NCBI GenBank assembly: GCA_030377895.1
Contig: JAUCGB010000031.1
Location: 1-38,840 of the forward strand
DNA length: 38,840 nucleotides
Origin: Anaerolineales bacterium HSG24
GTDB taxonomy: Bacteria > Chloroflexota > Anaerolineae > 4572-78 > J111
Direction: 5' to 3'
The notes below the pieces were generated by a model, which was given only the letters and a program-made list of their open reading frames with translations, was not told where the DNA came from and searched no databases. Numbering within the stretch: position 1 is the stretch's first letter; each line of letters starts with the position of its first letter. This document shows positions 38,701 to 38,840 of this stretch, in pieces. Made by a program: the position numbers and the translations under genes.

Positions 38701-38840
38701 ATGGGTACCGAATCCGCCAAAGAGTTGTTAAAAAAGTGGAAACTGCGTGACCTGACCGTCGAGATGGCAACAGGTCATGCCCTGCAACATCTGGTGATGT
38801 TGTACGAGACCGATAAACAGGCCAACATCCAATGTCTGCA
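38701..38840 (+). CDS. N-terminal fragment of an unidentified protein
   Basis: The first 46 codons are in the window, starting MGTESAKELLKKWKLRDLTV and continuing EMATGHALQHLVMLYETD. AAAGGAGGT ends 4 nt before the ATG, a very strong ribosome binding site, behind a strong promoter. The sequence is helical and hydrophilic, and I recognise no domain. It is divergent from, and probably controlled by, the XRE gene. Confidence 0.7.
   Translation, partial: MGTESAKELLKKWKLRDLTVEMATGHALQHLVMLYETDKQANIQCL

Overview
This window looks like a chromosomal segment of a free-living, didermic or monodermic environmental bacterium with moderate GC. The gene set most resembles Chloroflexota (Anaerolineae-like): a cyclic-nucleotide-binding/bacterial-PH membrane protein, a LysM plus PD40 propeller, a long DUF11-repeat surface protein, a CHAT-TPR protein and many small palindromic repeats in every gap. 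Start sites often carry AAGGAG-type ribosome binding sites. The phylum is an inference from gene content, since no rRNA or tRNA was seen. No CRISPR array, prophage or intact insertion sequence was seen either.

Layout. The first 214 bases end an unidentified + strand gene, closed by a strong terminator. From 7149 down to 410 (all - strand) run an RmuC-like nuclease-associated protein, acetylornithine aminotransferase (argD), an argA-like N-acetylglutamate synthase, a double-length glycosyltransferase and an O-antigen/teichoic-type ABC permease. The last three overlap by a few bases and form one translationally coupled unit. From 7612 to 24240 lie mostly single genes: the cNMP/PH protein, LysM-propeller protein, DUF2007 protein, a glycoside-hydrolase-like secreted protein, aldo/keto reductase, the DUF11 surface protein, phosphoglucomutase/phosphomannomutase, an EEP-family phosphatase/nuclease, an FtsX-type permease and an alpha/beta hydrolase. 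From 24438 to 27983 come a VRR-NUC-like nuclease, an unknown small protein, a glycosyltransferase and two small membrane proteins.

From about 28300 to 33070 there is an unusual array. A conserved spacer of roughly 190 bp occurs five times (two copies incomplete) and separates small modules. Three modules are convergent, tail-overlapping pairs of a putative membrane metallopeptidase (HELIH/HELLH) and a small membrane protein. One is a complete VapBC-type toxin-antitoxin pair, and one is an antitoxin with a truncated PIN toxin. It looks like a cassette array, but no recombinase is visible.

From 38229 down to 33194 a - strand operon encodes a secreted or periplasm-facing TPR-CHAT protease with a C-terminal membrane anchor, a membrane TPR protein and a FecR-like lipoprotein. 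The window closes with a small XRE regulator and the start of a divergent gene behind a near-consensus promoter.

The gaps hold several families of short non-coding mobile repeats. Family B has 9-bp target duplications at all three copies, family A has 8-bp duplications at two loci (plus a 7/8 match at a third), and family C has 11-bp duplications. Some are nested in one another (B in A, B in another palindromic repeat) and some have changed neighbouring genes: one supplies the C-terminus and stop codon of the hydrolase, and an in-frame palindrome joins the two halves of the glycosyltransferase.
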